From NCBI GenBank assembly GCA_963930655.1, contig OZ005600.1:15592501-15656500 (forward strand): a DNA stretch of 64,000 bases, read 5' to 3'. This stretch comes from Myrica gale (lineage: Eukaryota; Streptophyta; Magnoliopsida; Fagales; Myricaceae). The notes beneath the pieces are model-generated. The model did not search any database, had not been told where the DNA came from, and saw only the letters and a list, made by a program, of their open reading frames with translations. Of the stretch, positions 13,701 through 24,033 are shown one piece after another; the stretch's first letter is position 1, and every line of letters starts with the position of its first letter. A program made the translations under genes and the position numbers.

Positions 13701-15988
13701 GCACATGCATAAGGCAGAATAGCTTCATCGGCTCCTTTTGACAAAAGGAGGATCTTTCCATTCTGGCAATCTTTCACAACTACTGACATTCTTTTCCTAT
13801 CAGAGGTGAACTCAAGAGTCTCCAAGACTTCATGTTGGATTGTTGAAGAGTTGCACTTGATCTCTGCAAAATATTTAAATATACTATATCACACGTGCCA
13901 CTATCAGCACTGTGCCTTCCATGACAGCCAAAAGCAAACTACTCTTACCGAGAACATTTCCATTCTTACTGGCAAAAACCATATGCAACTCAGCAGCAGC
14001 ACGAACAAGAGCATCCTCATCCTGAGACTGTGACTTGTACAGGATATCTCCACTTTTGCTATGGCAACAGAAGAAATAAATTGAAAGATGTCAAAACTAC
14101 GTGATACGTCCTGTAAACCTAGAGCATACTGAAATAGAAATGCCAACCAAATCCAAATCTGGGAAATATCTCAGAAGTTCAGCATGAAATAGCCATGAGA
14201 TGAAGACAGGCTCACCTTTGCACTGGGATAACTGTGTTACATATTGCCATAACAGTAAGAAAGAGAACGACATCTGGAGAGCCACTTGAGACAGCATTGA
14301 GCAGCTCCACATCTGGGTATCAAAGCATTAAACTGGTCACAAGACAAAGTTTTGCAATACAAAACAGTTTATAGATGCATGTTACGAAATGAGTAAATTA
14401 AAGAACCTAGAGATACACCGCCAAATAAACAAGCTAAGCTTGATAAATTCATGTACTAGCATAAAAATCTTCATATTCATAGAATATGCACTTCGATTTT
14501 TTAACTGAAATGCAACAGTCAATACAAGCATTTTCCCTCCAATCTCGTTAGATAATAATGCAAGTATGACGGTACTGGGCTATGGAGGTCTTTTATGCGG
14601 ACCATTATTATCAACAGCTCTTATAGTCGTTACATATGAAAAATCATATGGACTTTTGAGAAGAGCAATAATAAATCATCTTATTTTGATGTGATCCAAG
14701 AAAGAAACAGCTGAAGAACATGTACTCTCTACTTTTGGGTGTCATGAATTGAATTGAAATAAAATTGCCTTCGGTAATTTATTGATGTCAGTAATTGATC
14801 ATCACACAATTCCAGCAATTTCAAGTTCATCTAAAACAAAAAACACATGAATGAAAACTTGTCAAATTCTTTGATTAGCAGTAACTAGTAAGGGTTGTTT
14901 CGATCAATTAGTAAGGTTCTTGCTCTAATAATGCCACTTCTTCCATTTGTTTTGTTTTGTGCAATCCTAACTACATTAGTTTGACACTTTGGTCCAAAAA
15001 TCAAATTCTGGTATCCCAACGATAAGTCAGCAGGAACATCCCATCTCTTCATTCAGATCTTTAGGCATTGGAAAGATACAGTAATGGTATTCCATTTTTC
15101 TCACTTTATCTTTGAATTCCTATCTAATAATCCAAATACAGTAATGGTATTCCATTTTTCTCACTTTATCTTTGAATTCCTATCTAATAATCCAAGACGT
15201 AATACTAGACATGAAGAATAGAAGTTAAAGTTTTTGGTTCCTTGCTTGATTTTAAAATGTTCGTAGAATTTTATCTATTCCACATGTTTAACTATCAGCA
15301 CTTAAGAGAAGAAAAGGCTCATAGAAATTGAAGGACCAATAAAAATATACCAAGTCATTGCCCAAAGTGCAGAGAAAGAGATTCAAATCTGTCTTATCAT
15401 TATTATTTAGATGGAGACATTAACGCATTATAAAGTGAAAAATTCAGGCTCATAATCAGGGAAGTAAATGTGCTTGTGTAAAGCAGGTAACAAGGGACCC
15501 AATCCCACAAAAGATAATGAGTACAACATCCGGCCAATGCAATGAAACTCATGGAACAAATAATTGAAGCACAATGACGAAAAGATTAACATTAATGGCA
15601 GCGTATAGCATTAGATCAACTCCACAACACGTGACTTAAACTAGCAGAAGATCCTCCTCTGTGCATAGACTTTCTAAGTAGAATTGAAAGAAGAAAAAAA
15701 TTCAATTTGTGTGATATTTAAACCAACAGAAAGAAACTTCGTTTTGTCTTCTCGGATTATCCGGATTTTCTTAGTTTCTTAGCTTGTATGGTTTAGGTGT
15801 ATCAATATAGTCCTTTGTATTGTTACTGTGTTACACATCTTTTTTTAATAAAGTTTATCTTTCTTATAAAAAAAAGTGTTTTATTATTCTCAGGACGGTA
15901 CTAAACTATTCAGGACAGGAACATATACAGGTGACCCAATAAAGATGCATACAAACAACCTAACTGAAAAAAGCACATCCATATCCAG

Positions 15989-16024
<36 letters not shown>

Positions 16025-19000
16025 AACACAACCATAGTAATATCGGCTTAACTATATCAGAAAGCCCCATTACATTAACCCCGTTACGTTTCCACATATA
16101 TCACATCATGTATAGAAACAAGTTGTCAATGCAACAAGTACAGAATGACAAACACAAGGGAGAACTCCATTCTGCCAAGTTTAAAACCAAACCTTTCAAT
16201 GCATTCCCACTCTCATTCCCATAGAAGACACCATTGATACAACATCTTCTGAAGATCATTTTGTTTTCAGTTAGGGTACCAGTTTTATCAGTTAAAATGT
16301 ACTCAACTTGTCCCAGGTCCTCACTTATTGATGTACTGCCACATGAAACAAACATCGCTTATAGATATGTGCAACGCAACTTCAATTTCCCAAGGTAATT
16401 GTATAGGAACTTTTAACTCAAATCACTTACTTTGTCGCATGGGATGGAGTACCACTTTCTGTGTCAATCATATCGTCGTCCCAATCAATAAATTTGGCGT
16501 ATAAGCTCTTCACAAGATCCAGAGATACCTGCCAGAAATAAACACTACACTTTTTCAGACAAAGTAATAGCTATACTTGACATCTACACCCAACCTCGTA
16601 ATTATCCAGAAAATTAACCACTAGATCAGCCATCCCAATATGGAACAAAATCTTCACAACTGACAATTTGCAAGTTAATTATCATAGTCTCTCTTTGTTT
16701 TAACTAGCACCCACAAAAAAATAGATACGGCTGAGGACCCATTCTATAGGGAAATTATCCTACACAAGGGGTCTTCGAACTTGGTGATATTTATTGTCCC
16801 TTGCTTTCTCTCACCCTCTCTCTCTCTCTCTCTCTCTCTCTCAATCTTTACACTCTCTTCCCAAACTCCAAAGCACTAGTCCACTCATCTTTCTGGATTT
16901 GTCAACTGCATTAAGTTTTGTGTCAAAATAGTAAATTGATATCATGCCAAAACGAAAATAAAGACAAAGTAGGCTATCTAGAAGAATGTTTGCAAAATGT
17001 GCAACAGCTTACCTTAATGGATATGGGAATCATGATGGAACATAGAAGCTCAAAGCGAAGAGGGATAATCAACAATTCAAACCAAGGACCTTCCTGTGGA
17101 TACTGAACGTACCATTGCTACAAAAAAAAAATTACCAAGAAAGTGGGTATATAAGATAACAGTTCGATACATGAAAATACTAAATATCAAAGCTCATCTA
17201 AAAAGTGCATACTCAAGTACAAGATGGACAGTGTGCTTGTCGATAAAGAAATCAATCAGCGGTCCAATGTCAGTATACTCTAATCCTATAGCACATGGAT
17301 TCGAGTACGTGTCAGGTGCAGGTCTGTGTCCAACTGTCTGACTAGACAGATCTTCCATACTTAGGACAGAGGAGAAGAATTAAAAAATGGTTACGGGTAT
17401 AGCACATCATTCTATTCTTAAATATTATACATTCAACTATGAGAAAAGGAGCATTATGTTTACCTCCGGGGGGGTATATTGTTTGCTTGGCATGGCGGGG
17501 AATTAAAATTTCAAATCCTCACTTGAAACTTCAAAACCATCGAAGTTTTAATCCACTAAATTAAATTTTTGAAGAATTTTTACTTATTTGGTTCATATCA
17601 AATTTACATAGACACAACACTCCCACAAAAAACAGAAAGTGAATGCTATACATATTTAGCCAATAGAACTCAATTTTTTCATAGTGTGCGCATACTTTTG
17701 GCTGAAGAAACTCATTCCAAAATCCAACACATTCTGCAGAAATTATGTGAAGCATCAAAGGCAAAGCAACAAGGAAATGTTATAAAGATATCCAACAATT
17801 ACATTCAATTTTGCATTGGACCCATGAATCCATCCTCCTACGAGGTCAACTTTACCAAAAGCAGTGATTAGGTCCTTTCAGAAATAGAAAGAACAAAAAA
17901 GGGGCTTTCAGACAACGTTTCAATCAATAGTGCAACTTAATCAAAGGTTATTCCAACAAGTTGCTAATCAACTAGCAGTGGCTTCCTAATGACATCAGGA
18001 ACAACTCTCCAATAGAATGAGGAAAGTTCACTGAAATTGTTACACCAGATTATGGAAATGCTATGTAGTCAAGAAAGACAAACACCGCATATAAGAAACG
18101 GAAGCTTAGTTGCAACTACCTTTCTTGCTTCTGTATCCTTCCAGATATTACCAGCTATGCCTAGAACAATAACAACCACAATCTGGAAAACAAATATAGC
18201 TCCAGTCAACTTGTCAATCATGGCATCCACAGCTGTGAGCTTTGGTTCAGGTATCCCCCTACTCATACCCAGCTTGGTCTCATTACCTGCGAGAATAGAA
18301 TATGTAAAAATTACAAACCCCTCCATGGTTGCAACTGTTCCCAATAACATCATGGCAACTCATGGGGTCCAGAAATTGTTCCAAGACAACCAGTGATTTT
18401 CAACATATCTAGGGGTTGGATATATCTAATATTAAAGAAGCCCAAATTTATCACATAATAATAAAGGGTAAGGAATCACTCTCATTTATACAAGTTTGTT
18501 TTTCCAATAAGTTACCTGTACATAGAATTGTTTCTTGATAAAGTGCACTTTAAACAAAACCAAGTCTATACATCCTTGTCCGAAACTCAACAAAAAGGGC
18601 AACTCCAAACAGAAACTTGAATTTAAGGGTGAGTCTTAACAAGTCAGAATTTGGTAATGTTTGTGTAACCGAGTTGTGGCTTAGGGTGTTATTAAGTCCA
18701 ATTTATCCTTTAGCAGTAATATTGCAATGATCTCAGAAAATAATAGCCATGAAGGTCTGATCTAAATACTAAATTAGGCTTATAATCCAAAATCTGAAAA
18801 ACCGACCTCAATGTGACTAGAATCTAACTAAGCATGTCCCACATCCTAATAGAGTCAGGCATGGAGATTTGCCCCATAGTGCATAATTAATCTAAATGGC
18901 TATTACCATCAAGAAGCATGGAGCAAGCCTAAAGCACCAAACCCCAGCCAAGTCTAAAGTCCCTATGCCATAAAAAACTAGAACAAGTCAATATCATATG

Positions 19001-22000
19001 TCCCACTAAGATAGTCCTATGTGAATAACCCAACTGCCTCTGCCTTTCCGCTGTAGCCCATGCATTTTATATCACGTGCTCATTTTGCCCCGGCCTTTGT
19101 CGAAGGAAGAACATTTAGGGTAGATGGATTTTACTGCTTAAGCATTGTTTTGACCAATGACTTAATTGTTTTACCGTTTTAGTATTCCAAAAAAGATACG
19201 AAAGAAAGTCGTTTCTTGTACATAAGAAATTACCGGTATAGACAGCCACTCCACAAGCCCATTCCGTATTCCGCAGGTAGCATGACTGAAGAATTGTATT
19301 TTTTATTGTTAAAGGGCACAAATCATTATCAAGAAATGGGGGAAACAACCGAAGATTTGCGTCAAATCTCCTAATGTCCTTATCCGGACTAGGACATTCA
19401 ATAACACCCTGTCAATAAGAGAGTGAAAAAGAGAAGAAAATTTCAATTGCCAATAACTAAGAAACTCGAAAACACGATGTCAAGGAGAGACTAAGAGAAA
19501 AGAACATCAATTGCCAATTTGGCAATACGACATTAAACTACTGAAAAAGCTTCCATCTACTATAAGGTGAAAGAACTTGCTTTGATCTTATGCAATAGTT
19601 CAGAATCAATTCCCATGCAAGCAGAGGGTATAATCCTCGTCTTCAAATCAATTTCACCATCTAGGGCAGCAGTCTGCAAAAAATACTATGGCATCAGATC
19701 CTTGAAATGCTTAAAGGTCCTAAAAAGAAACCCAGTTACATAGAGTAGTAGTGATAAATACATTTGGCCACACTCATTACACCATAGGTATCAATGTCCT
19801 CATGAATACCAATATACTTCCCATTACAGTGGTAAAGAAGTGATGCTTCAACAAAAGCAAGTGCCACATCACATGCCTAGTGATAAGTGGATACAAGATA
19901 TTTCCCCTAAAATTTAGCATCAACCAACCAAGCAATCAAAAGCTAGTGTTTTTCTATTCATTCAAATGGGGCTTCGATCCAAAAAGCAAGCAGCATCAGA
20001 AGAGCTTGCTATCTCCAAGGATGATATCTTTAAAATTAAATTAACAGAAAAGAAAAAAACACCACCTTTACACCATTGACATGTCAAGTGAAAGAAACAA
20101 AGAGATCCAAGAATTCTAATAAACAACATCAATAATAATTAGCAGAATAAAACAATCAGCAAACTGCTTCTCTCTCAATTTTATGAAGAATGAGGCACTC
20201 ATAATTAGAGAGCAATAATCTAATCACACAACAGTCAGAAACTCAAAATTAGGTTCTCTAACCGATGGAAAATCTACAGATGGATTCTGTTACTATTTGA
20301 ATGAAAGTATAATTGGAAAGGACAAAACCAATATAATGTACCAGCAAACATTGAGATTGTGATGATATTTTTTCCTGTCTAACCATCATCAAGATTCAAA
20401 GCAATGGGCCTCCGTCCAATAATCTTACAATCGATTTCTTTTATCTTGTGTCAGTGAAAAGATTAAGTAGGGCCCTCTATACCTCCTTCATATTGATTAG
20501 ACATTGAGCAATTACATGATTTTTTGTTTATGGTTTTATGCAAAAAGATCAAAGTGTTCATGACTTTGACCTCAGAAAACTTTCAATCAGGATGGTAAAT
20601 GGGACAGCAGATTTACCTCTATATAGCAAACGCCCTGTGGATCTGAAGTACCAAGCAAAACAAGATCACATGGTACTTCATCATTCTCCCGGATCCATAC
20701 AATATTACCTACGTGAATATCCTGTGCTTGTACCTACAAGTCAAAGCACCAATAAGAGAAAAACAACATACTGTCAGATCACAAAATTGTGAGGAAAAAT
20801 AAACATACCATAATTCTGGAGAGGATTAAATCAGACAATCAGTTGAAAAATCAATCCGTCAACCTTCTCACAGCATAATGAATACTGTAGGTTCTATCCA
20901 CAAAAACAAATTCATCTCGTATTTAGGAACCAGTGATGATCCAAAAATGTTCATTTCAGTTTTGCCCCACATGACAGCAAACACCACTAAATTCGTATTC
21001 CTATAGAAACCCACAAAACATTAACCTTAATTATAAAAACTTACATTGGATAGTCAAGTACTTCAGTAGCAATTATATTCCTCAAAATCACCCGTGTTAT
21101 CAACTAAATTTTTACCTATACTTTAATTGCTCAATATCATTTTTTGGTAAGCTAGTGGGATTACTTGGAAGCTCCAGAGGGTTGGGTTGAGATAGTCTCT
21201 ATCCCCATTCCCTGCTCCTCTGCACTCTTGTTACAGGAGGGTAGAGTATGAGTTCAGTATGCTATAGATGGGTTTATTTGTAGTTGGACAACAGGAGAAT
21301 ATTCCTGTACTGCTCCTTGTTGGTCCCGAGGGACGGAGGAGGCTAACCCATTGTGGTACTAAGAGTGGGTTGATAACCCACAGCTACACGAGCAAATGGT
21401 TCCAAGGAGAACCTTAACATCTGTCCCCCAGCTTAATGTTCTGTGATATTTTTTGAGCAACTAGAAAACCAACGGCCTGCTTTGTGGTGTTCTGAACTAG
21501 TATCTACTCTCTTTGGTCCCCACTTAATTTTCCCTCGGAAAGAGGTTGGAAGCATGCCCACCAACTCAAAAAACCATTATTTGCTTTCCTCCTAAAAGTA
21601 CAATGGCAACATGCAACTTTGACAGCTAACTTTGTTCACAAAGCTTTATTACAGAAACAAATTAGAGATTCTGCTGTTTTCACGTCATAAAAGTTACTTT
21701 TCCTACATACAGTGCTTCTTCATTATTGGAACAGGACTGACGTCAGAATGGTTTTAGAACAATTTTCCAAAGACATTACAATGGTAGAAATTGGGACGGG
21801 TGAGAATACAAGGTCATGAGAATGGCAAAAGGGAACTGGTTTCCCACATTGCTGCTGTTGCTAAGGACCGGATAGATGGGTTATCCTCTCTTAACTACAA
21901 AGTAAGTTATTCAGGACTTTGATCATCTGAAGATATCTTATTTTAAAGTCTGGACGAGAGACGAATCCGGAAATGCTCAATCACTTTAGTGGTGACGTAA

Positions 22001-23597
22001 CACTGGCAGATAGAATACATTAACTTCAATGACAGAGTAATTTGTCCTCAGACCGGTTTTGCAGTTTTACATCCTGCGATTGGATTTGAGTGTTGGGAAC
22101 TACTCACACCCCACACCATCTCTCTTTGAACAATCTCTTTTCATTGGATAGGAAGTGACAATACAAATTCTAATATCATCCTCACTTATCAAAAAAAAAA
22201 TTCTAATATCATCCTCTTTTTCTACCAGTTGGCTCCTCCACACTGTATAGATGAAACACCAAATCGTGCTTCTGAGAATAACTGCTCTCATTTCATATAA
22301 CATCAACTTTATGTCATTTCTTAAACAGATGAAGTAGCTCACTTATAGCGAAAAGCAATGTGTAAAAGCATGCAACAGTGGCTGGTGATAACATAGATAC
22401 CTGGACCTATCTAAGGATAGCACCTGGACAGATCTACGGATAAACATAAAGATAGAATCCCTTCATTGGAAGTACTTATGTTCAAGACCCATACAGACAT
22501 GCAAATAGATTGTATCTCATCCTTAAAAGAAAAACATCCACTTGAATATACAATGGAAAACTAGATGTTGAACTCCTACAAACGAAACAACTATTAATAG
22601 AAAGTGACTAGCTACCAACAGAGGCATCTTAAAGTAACCATAGAGTAGAGCAATAGATGCTGGAAAGCAGATCCATTTGAAAAATTGCCAATAAATGAAA
22701 GTCAACTTTGATTTTTTTTTTCCTTTAGTTTGAAACTGCCATACCAATCAAACCACAAAAAGAGAATGAGGGCATAAGAAAGTTCCATACAAGTTTTCTT
22801 ATGCCTTGCCTAACAACCCAGACTTCCTTCTCATTTGCCTTCTTGTCTGATAGATATCTATTGTAATCATCCCACGCCTCTTTTGTGGCAGAGACTGCAA
22901 AAATGAATATAAGGGGACCCCACGTACTGGCAGGATTCACTGGAGTAATAAGTGGCCATAGTTGAAGGCAAGCAATCAACAAAAAGTATTGGTTCATGAA
23001 CCGGCTGAAAACAGAATAAGTCAACTTGATTAGAGAAGGGAGTAAGGAAAAGAGGAAAATGAATTTGAAAAATTCTTACTAATTACTTTCACGCATAAAA
23101 AGTTTATGCACTTTGTTCCCCAGAAGATATCTGGCTTGGGGAATAAAACACTGTATTCTAGATAAATAAAAAAGTTCATAAAGGTGTTATGCATAAAATC
23201 ACCCAAGAAAAAGAATCCAAAGGGTGTGTCCCATGCAGGATGCAAAATAAGATGAAAATCCATGAAATGAACAAGCGACCAGTGATGGTTGGCAACATGT
23301 TATCAGCTCATGCTCCAGAAAAACTGGTTGAAAAGTATGTCACAGTCAGCGACCAGTGATGGTTGGCATGCAGTAACAACTTCTGGTGAATGTTCACGAT
23401 TTTACCCAAGCAAACTACTGTAAAAATCGTGATGAGAACAAGCATAAAACCAACAGCCAGTTGAAGAATCACCTGAACTGTTCCCATAAATTTTTTGGGA
23501 GAAAGTTCAACAAAGTATATTTTCTGTTTGATATACGGTTGTCACAGCAGAGAGCGTGTGATGATTCATCATCATCGATGTAGACGTAACGCTTCAT
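1768..23597 (-). CDS. ALA2: P4-ATPase phospholipid flippase, ALA2 type (C-terminus outside window)
   Basis: Moves phospholipids to the cytosolic leaflet of internal membranes; the family works with an ALIS/CDC50 beta-subunit. Coding exons, 5' to 3': 23597-23473, 23004-22791, 20733-20617, 19673-19581, 19408-19234, 18286-18120, 17117-17013, 16528-16431, 16335-16193, 14312-14216, 14058-13949, 13863-13699, 6382-6228, 6094-6014, 5793-5673, 4936-4830, 2832-2701, 1921-1768. They join in frame into 786 codons without a stop; Arabidopsis ALA2 has about 1107, so roughly 70% is present. Seen: TM1-2 in exon 2, DGE actuator motif (E159), TM3 in exon 6, PISIK in TM4, phosphorylated D381 in DKTGT, KGAD, TGDK (636-639) and GDGGND (751-756). 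Odd points: DGET reads DGEI (I160), LAWREL reads LACREL (C562), and the intron after exon 4 has a GC donor. Start [11 protein letters not shown] matches the family. The remaining TM exons should lie left of the window. Confidence 0.95.
2556..2578. repeat. (AG)n microsatellite
   Basis: About eleven uninterrupted AG units within ALA2 intron 17 side sequence. It is a candidate length-variable marker. Confidence 0.9.
2910..3191. mobile_element. MITE-like element, possibly Mutator-type
   Basis: The left end reads AAAAATCACACTTTACC and the right end, complemented, reads AAAAAAATTACATTTTACC. The ends are therefore related inverted repeats that continue imperfectly inward. The inner sequence has the look of a common plant repeat (TATATTGCAAAAAAGGGAG). 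It lies in ALA2 intron 16. A target-site duplication was not resolved. Confidence 0.45.
3192..4829. other. ALA2 intron 16 sequence without recognised features
   Basis: AT-rich, with A-runs such as 4517-4538. Short open frames on the minus strand have no family features and are broken by poly-pyrimidine stretches. I see no gene in it. Confidence 0.6.
7786..7982 (+). mobile_element. PIF/Harbinger-like MITE, copy A
   Basis: 197 bp. Ends GGTTGTGTTTG...CAAACGCACCC form inverted repeats, flanked by CTA at 7783-7785 and 7983-7985, a 3-bp duplication typical of this superfamily. Inner marks shared with copies B-D are GTGAAAAAGTGAAGAGA and TTATTGTGTTAAAATTTTA-like sequence. It splits LINE-A, so it inserted later. 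Confidence 0.85.
10560..10758 (+). mobile_element. PIF/Harbinger-like MITE, copy B
   Basis: 199 bp, ends GGTTGTGTTTG...CAAACGTAGCC, flanked by TTA at 10557-10559 and 10759-10761. TTA is the canonical Tourist-type target. It inserted in LINE-A just before its zinc-binding coding segment. Confidence 0.88.
11323..11759. repeat. Imperfect direct repeat pair, LTR-like
   Basis: Two related segments, 11323-11474 and 11607-11759, share CTAGTCAATGTTACAATT, CAGTTCCATC and TCCATGACAATCT-like blocks. Their period is about 284 bp. Together with TGTCACGA-type ends they may be degraded LTR-type repeats of a small element. No coding capacity is present between them. Confidence 0.5.
11896..12046. repeat. Partial tandem duplication, period about 116 bp
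   Basis: ACTCCCTTTCTTGGGTAGAA occurs at 11896 and again at 12012, each followed by an A-rich run. The first unit also contains the 79-bp block (11934-12012) that recurs on the far side of LINE-B at 13354-13434. Confidence 0.8.
12049..13353 (-). mobile_element. 5'-inverted LINE copy (LINE-B)
   Basis: The 3' part lies on the minus strand (about 12050-12643). It has a T7 run (12051-12057) complementary to the poly(A), then the TTATC terminus and the zinc-binding segment with [12 protein letters not shown]. The 5' part lies on the plus strand (about 12645-13353) and encodes [26 protein letters not shown] and [17 protein letters not shown]. The two halves are adjacent parts of ORF2 in opposite directions, the signature of twin-primed L1 integration. 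The plus half has a 229-codon open frame. Confidence 0.85.
13354..13434. repeat. Right-hand copy of the block flanking LINE-B
   Basis: GTGGCTTACTAATCCAATA to CTCAAATGTA matches 11934-12012 with a few substitutions and a 2-bp indel. It sits exactly where LINE-B ends, so it may be an unusually long target-site duplication or one arm of an older tandem repeat. Confidence 0.75.
15076..15195. repeat. Perfect 60-bp tandem duplication
   Basis: Unit 15076-15135 begins ATACAGTAATGG and ends AATAATCCAA; 15136-15195 is identical. Lack of any difference implies a recent event or an assembly artefact. It lies in ALA2 intron 9. Confidence 0.95.
15745..15875 (+). mobile_element. 5'-truncated LINE 3' end
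   Basis: About 130 bp resembling the last part of LINE-A: CCGGATTTTCTTAG, TAGCTTGTATG, then AATAAAGTTTATCTTTCTTAT followed by A8. The related LINE-A stretch is about 11185-11310. Weak imperfect duplications (GTTTTGTCTTCTC and GTTTTATTATTCTC) flank it. Confidence 0.7.
15989..16022. repeat. A34 homopolymer
   Basis: Thirty-four consecutive As in ALA2 intron 9. No LINE or SINE body was recognised just upstream. Confidence 0.95.
16815..16842. repeat. (CT)n microsatellite
   Basis: About fourteen CT units in ALA2 intron 7, forming a pyrimidine-rich stretch on the plus strand. Confidence 0.9.
21280..21345 (+). other. Fragment resembling plastid 23S rRNA (possible NUPT)
   Basis: Contains ACAGGAGAATATTCCTGTAC and, after a short gap, CTTGTTGGTCCCGAGGGAC followed by GGAGGAGGCTA. 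This is the form I recall from chloroplast 23S rRNA genes. The match fades after GGCTA. It is only about 65 bp, within ALA2 intron 2, and is read as a small, old organelle DNA insertion, not a functional rRNA. Confidence 0.6.
22184..22200 (+). mobile_element. 17-bp minimal LINE insertion
   Basis: ACTTATC followed by ten As, equal to the last bases of LINE-A plus poly(A). It is flanked by a perfect 16-bp direct repeat TTCTAATATCATCCTC at 22168-22183 and 22201-22216. The layout fits target-primed reverse transcription that stopped almost at once. Confidence 0.75.
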
Positions 23598-23652
23598 TGT
23601 CAAATTCCAAGCATCGGATAGCCACAATAGCTGAAGTTCATAGCTTCATACC
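23598..23652 (-). other. ALA2 5' UTR part of the first coding exon
   Basis: Between the ATG at 23597 and an acceptor-like TTTTTTGCAG ending at 23653. This implies an intron inside the 5' UTR. Confidence 0.6.
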
Positions 23653-24033
23653 CTGCAAAAAACACGAAATATAATAACAAAAGCAATAGTAACAAAATGA
23701 TGCTCATGTTTAGGCGGACACGTCGCTAAAGATAAACAGTTATATAAAAAATGAGTGCAACTGAAATTATAACAGTTTCCCAGTACAAATAGGAAACAAA
23801 TGAAACATATTAACTACTCTCATGTATGAAATGAAAATGGGAACACCATCCTAAGTTTCACAGTGGTCCTGAACTCTCGAATCAAGTTCCTATTTGAGTT
23901 GCTGAGAAAAAAAAAACAGCGCCAGTTAACTTTTATTTTACCCGTTGAGACCGTCATTTGTCAACCAAACCCCATTTTCAACCATAAGATAAGGCTAATT
24001 TGACATTAAGAACCACTCTTGAGTTTCCTAAAT

